This document shows positions 12,982-15,342 of a stretch of DNA of 15,342 bases, piece after piece. Under the pieces are notes generated by a model, which saw only the letters and a program-made list of their open reading frames with translations, made no database searches and was not told the DNA's origin. A program made the position numbers and the translations under genes. Source of the DNA: UBA4744 sp035282865 (GTDB lineage Bacteria > Actinomycetota > Acidimicrobiia > Spongiisociales > UBA4744); the NCBI GenBank assembly GCA_035282865.1, contig DATEVB010000165.1, forward strand, positions 1 to 15,342, written 5' to 3'. Numbering within the stretch: position 1 is the stretch's first letter; every line of letters starts with the position of its first letter.

Positions 12982-14583
12982 TCAGGCCCGTTCGCGACCG
13001 GCCAGGGCGATGAGCTCCTCGGCGTGGTTGCGGCCCTGTTGACTATCGGGTAGCCCGGCCAGCATGCGCGACAGTTCCTCGAGGCGCTGTTCTCGTTCAA
13101 CCACCGACACTGCCACCGTTGCGCCGGTTCGGCTGATCACGAAGTGGTGGTCTGCAAAGGCGGCTACCTGGGGCAGGTGCGTCACACACAGCACCTGGCG
13201 ATCCCGTGCCAGAGAAGCCAGCTTCCGGCCCAAGGCGAGAGCGGTCTTCCCTCCGACCCCGGCGTCGATCTCATCGAACGCCAGAACGGGGGTCCGGCCG
13301 GCCCCACCGGATAAGCGGAGGGCCAGGACGAGGCGGCTGAGTTCTCCACCCGAGGCCACCCGGCCCACCGGCCCGACATCGAGGCGATCGTCCGACGCGA
13401 ACAACAGGCGCACGGTGTCCGCTCCGGCCGGTCCCGGTTCGGCCGGCTCAACGACCAGGCGAACCACCGGGGCGGGTAGTCCCAGCTCCTGCAAATGGGT
13501 GATCGCCGTGGCGGCAACCCGGTCGGCAGTTTGTACCCGGGCAGCCAGCAGCCGGGACCCGGCGCCGGTCACAGCCTGTTCCGCCTTTGCCAGGTCGACT
13601 TCAAGTCGCTGGGCCCCGGACAGCAGTCCGGCCAGCTCGTCGCGTCGCCGCATGGCTCCGGCGCCGAATTCGAGCACCTCATCCAGGGTGTCGCCGTACT
13701 TCCGGCGGAGATCGCCCAGTTGCGCCAAGCGCTGCTCGGTTGTTTCTGCCGCGCCCGGATCGTTGTTGACCGATTCGAACGCTACTCGCAGCTCTGTTCC
13801 CAGTTCGCCCAACACCGCCAGCGCGGCCCCTGACTGCTCGGCCAGATCTCGCAGACCGAGGTCCAGGTCCGCTGCTTTTCGGAGCTGAGCATTTGCTCCA
13901 CCTGCTTGCTCGGCCGCCTGTTCAATGGCGGCTCGCGCCTCGCCGAGACGGGCTATCAGCTCTTCGGCATGCCGCAACCGGGCCGCCTCGATCGCCAGCC
14001 GGTCGTCGTCGCCGGTCGAGAACCCGGCCGCGCTGATCTCGTCGGCCTGGTAACCGACTAGATCGAGTTCACGTTCGAGCGCTCGGCGGTCACCGCCCAG
14101 TCGGTCGCGATCCGCCCGCAAGGCGGCCAGGGCGTCCCAGGCCAGGCGATAGGCCCCCAGCAGTCCCCGGCCCTCCGGTGGTAGCGCCCGGTCCAGCAAG
14201 GCACGCACCTCGGCGGGGCGGCTGAGCCCGTGCTTCTCGTGTTGAGCGACCATCTCCACCAGGCCGGCCCCCAATTCCTCGAGCCTCCCGGCGGTCACCA
14301 TGCTGCCGTTCACATAGGCACGGCTTCTGCCCGCCGCGACGGTCCGGGCGGCCACGATGTCCTCACCGTCACCCCGTAGGAACCTTCCTTCAACTCGCGC
14401 TTCGTCGCCATACGGGCCGATGAGATCACTGCGGGCAGGGCCCCCAACCAGGAGGCGCAAGGCGCCCAGCAGCATCGTCTTCCCCGCCCCGGTTTCTCCG
14501 GTGAACGCAACCAGCCCGGAACCAAGTTGCAGGTGGGCCCGTTCGATGATGCCCAGGTTGGCGACCATGAGTTCATCGAGCAC
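12982..14583 (-). CDS. recN: DNA repair protein RecN
   Basis: RecN is an SMC-like ATPase that acts early in double-strand break repair. The 533-residue product (E. coli 553) has the Walker A motif GETGAGKT at 29-36 after the typical opening LDELMVANLGIIERA. A long helical coiled-coil region rich in Ala, Glu, Arg and Leu spans about 145-385. At the C-terminus are the ABC signature SGGELSR (411-417), the Walker B FDEIDAGVGG (436-445) and VTHLPQVAAFAD, the H-loop region. The GTG start lies 3 bp after the nadK stop, with GGGAG at 14594-14598 spaced 10 bases away. The nadK-recN pairing is conserved in Actinobacteria and many Firmicutes. Confidence 0.97.
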   Translation of the reverse strand: MLDELMVANLGIIERAHLQLGSGLVAFTGETGAGKTMLLGALRLLVGGPARSDLIGPYGDEARVEGRFLRGDGEDIVAARTVAAGRSRAYVNGSMVTAGRLEELGAGLVEMVAQHEKHGLSRPAEVRALLDRALPPEGRGLLGAYRLAWDALAALRADRDRLGGDRRALERELDLVGYQADEISAAGFSTGDDDRLAIEAARLRHAEELIARLGEARAAIEQAAEQAGGANAQLRKAADLDLGLRDLAEQSGAALAVLGELGTELRVAFESVNNDPGAAETTEQRLAQLGDLRRKYGDTLDEVLEFGAGAMRRRDELAGLLSGAQRLEVDLAKAEQAVTGAGSRLLAARVQTADRVAATAITHLQELGLPAPVVRLVVEPAEPGPAGADTVRLLFASDDRLDVGPVGRVASGGELSRLVLALRLSGGAGRTPVLAFDEIDAGVGGKTALALGRKLASLARDRQVLCVTHLPQVAAFADHHFVISRTGATVAVSVVEREQRLEELSRMLAGLPDSQQGRNHAEELIALAGRERA

Positions 14584-14586
14584 AGC

Positions 14587-15342
14587 TCAGGTACTCCCGT
14601 AGAACCGCAGGTCATCTGTCAGGTGGAATTTTTCCTTGAGGCGCGCCGCAAACGACCTGCCCGAGATCTCGATAAACCGGATGATTCCCCGCCCGCGCCG
14701 AACTCTGATCTTGTCCCCCGGACCTACGGTACCGAGATCATATCCGTCCACACTGACACCAGCCGAGCGATCCTGCACCACTGTGCAGAGAATCTCGGTC
14801 TCGGGGTGCAGGACCAGGCTCTTGGAGAACAGCGAATGGGGAGCCACCGGCGACAGGATGAAGGCTTCGACCTCGGGAGCGACCAGGGGACCGCCCGCCG
14901 ACAGGTTGTAGGCAGTCGATCCGGTCGGAGTAGCCAGGATGAGGCCGTCGGCGTGGTAGTTGATGAAGCGCTCGCCGTCGACCGCCACCTCGATCGAAAT
15001 GAGCCGCTGGGTGAGCACTTTCTCGATGACAACGTCGTTGATCCCGGTCACCGGGGCACGGTCGTTGACAACAGCCTCGATAGTCATCCGCGGCGATTCT
15101 TGCCACGACCCCTCGGCCAGTTTGTCGACGGCACCTTCGAGCCCTCCCGGCTCGATGTCGGCCAGAAACCCCTTGCGCCCGACGTTGATGCCCAGCAGCG
15201 GCAAGTCTGCATTCAGCGCCGCCCGGGCGGCCCGGAGCACCGTCCCGTCCCCGCCGATCGCCACCACCACGTCTCCCACGGCCTGGTCGCCTTCTCGCAT
15301 CACCATCACCCGCATCCCACGCCGCCCGGCGAGGTCCTCGAG
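14587..15342 (-). CDS. nadK: NAD kinase, 5' end outside the window
   Basis: Phosphorylates NAD to NADP using ATP or polyphosphate. About 251 codons are visible. GGDGT, the phosphate-binding and catalytic motif, lies 30 residues into the visible part, followed by LLGINVGRKGFLADI. The second conserved block is GINDVVIEK, and the third is DGLILATPTGSTAYNLSAGGP with PVAPHSLFSKSLVL after it. The C-terminus includes the VSVDGYDLG strand and ends in LTDDLRFYGST. The frame stays open to the window edge, and NAD kinases normally have 40-60 residues before GGDGT, so the gene continues beyond 15342; the ATG at 15315 is probably internal. The stop is 3 bp before recN. Confidence 0.95.
   Translation of the reverse strand, partial: LEDLAGRRGMRVMVMREGDQAVGDVVVAIGGDGTVLRAARAALNADLPLLGINVGRKGFLADIEPGGLEGAVDKLAEGSWQESPRMTIEAVVNDRAPVTGINDVVIEKVLTQRLISIEVAVDGERFINYHADGLILATPTGSTAYNLSAGGPLVAPEVEAFILSPVAPHSLFSKSLVLHPETEILCTVVQDRSAGVSVDGYDLGTVGPGDKIRVRRGRGIIRFIEISGRSFAARLKEKFHLTDDLRFYGST

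Noticed and set aside
13064..13888. Plus-strand frame of 274 codons opposite recN
   Set aside because: It is Ser/Arg/Pro-rich low-complexity translation, typical of the antisense of a GC-rich coiled-coil gene.

Overview
The window looks like chromosomal housekeeping DNA from a high-GC Actinomycetota. The gene order nadK-recN-pyrG-nudix-ald-xerD ... scpA-scpB-rluB ... cmk ... der is a familiar actinobacterial neighbourhood. The style of the IspH N-terminus and the intercalated aroA suggest a deep-branching class such as Acidimicrobiia, but I hold that placement loosely because no marker was searched. No transposase, phage gene, CRISPR array or rRNA is visible.

Layout: all protein genes are on the minus strand except ispH. 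Reading in transcription order (right to left): a 5'-truncated NAD kinase and recN (14587-15342, 12982-14583); an 80-bp gap with a putative promoter; pyrG, an ADP-ribose-type Nudix hydrolase, alanine dehydrogenase, xerD, a DksA/TraR zinc-finger protein, an M50 site-2-protease-like membrane protein and a small HD phosphohydrolase (12901 down to 7228); a 58-bp gap with a putative promoter; scpA, scpB, an RluB-type pseudouridine synthase and a single-ORF AroA-Cmk fusion (7169 down to 3103). ispH is inserted head-on (2003-3097, plus strand), its stop only 5 bp from the AroA-Cmk stop. der follows (1948-626), then two unrecognised small genes (633-364 and 367-221) and a tRNA-Pro(GGG) (162-88) with two hairpins behind it.

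Most junctions are 4-bp ATGA/GTGA overlaps or gaps of a few bases, so the minus-strand blocks are probably translationally coupled operons. They combine chromosome maintenance (RecN, XerD, ScpAB), ribosome and GTPase functions (RluB, Der), nucleotide supply (PyrG, Cmk, Nudix, NAD kinase), aromatic amino acid synthesis (AroA) and alanine metabolism (Ald).

I did not find a clearly new biological system. The items most worth a second look are the AroA-Cmk fusion, the overlapping pair of small unknown genes after der, a perfect 17-bp palindrome there whose arms resemble Shine-Dalgarno and anti-Shine-Dalgarno sequences, the inverted ispH, and the DksA/M50/HD trio.
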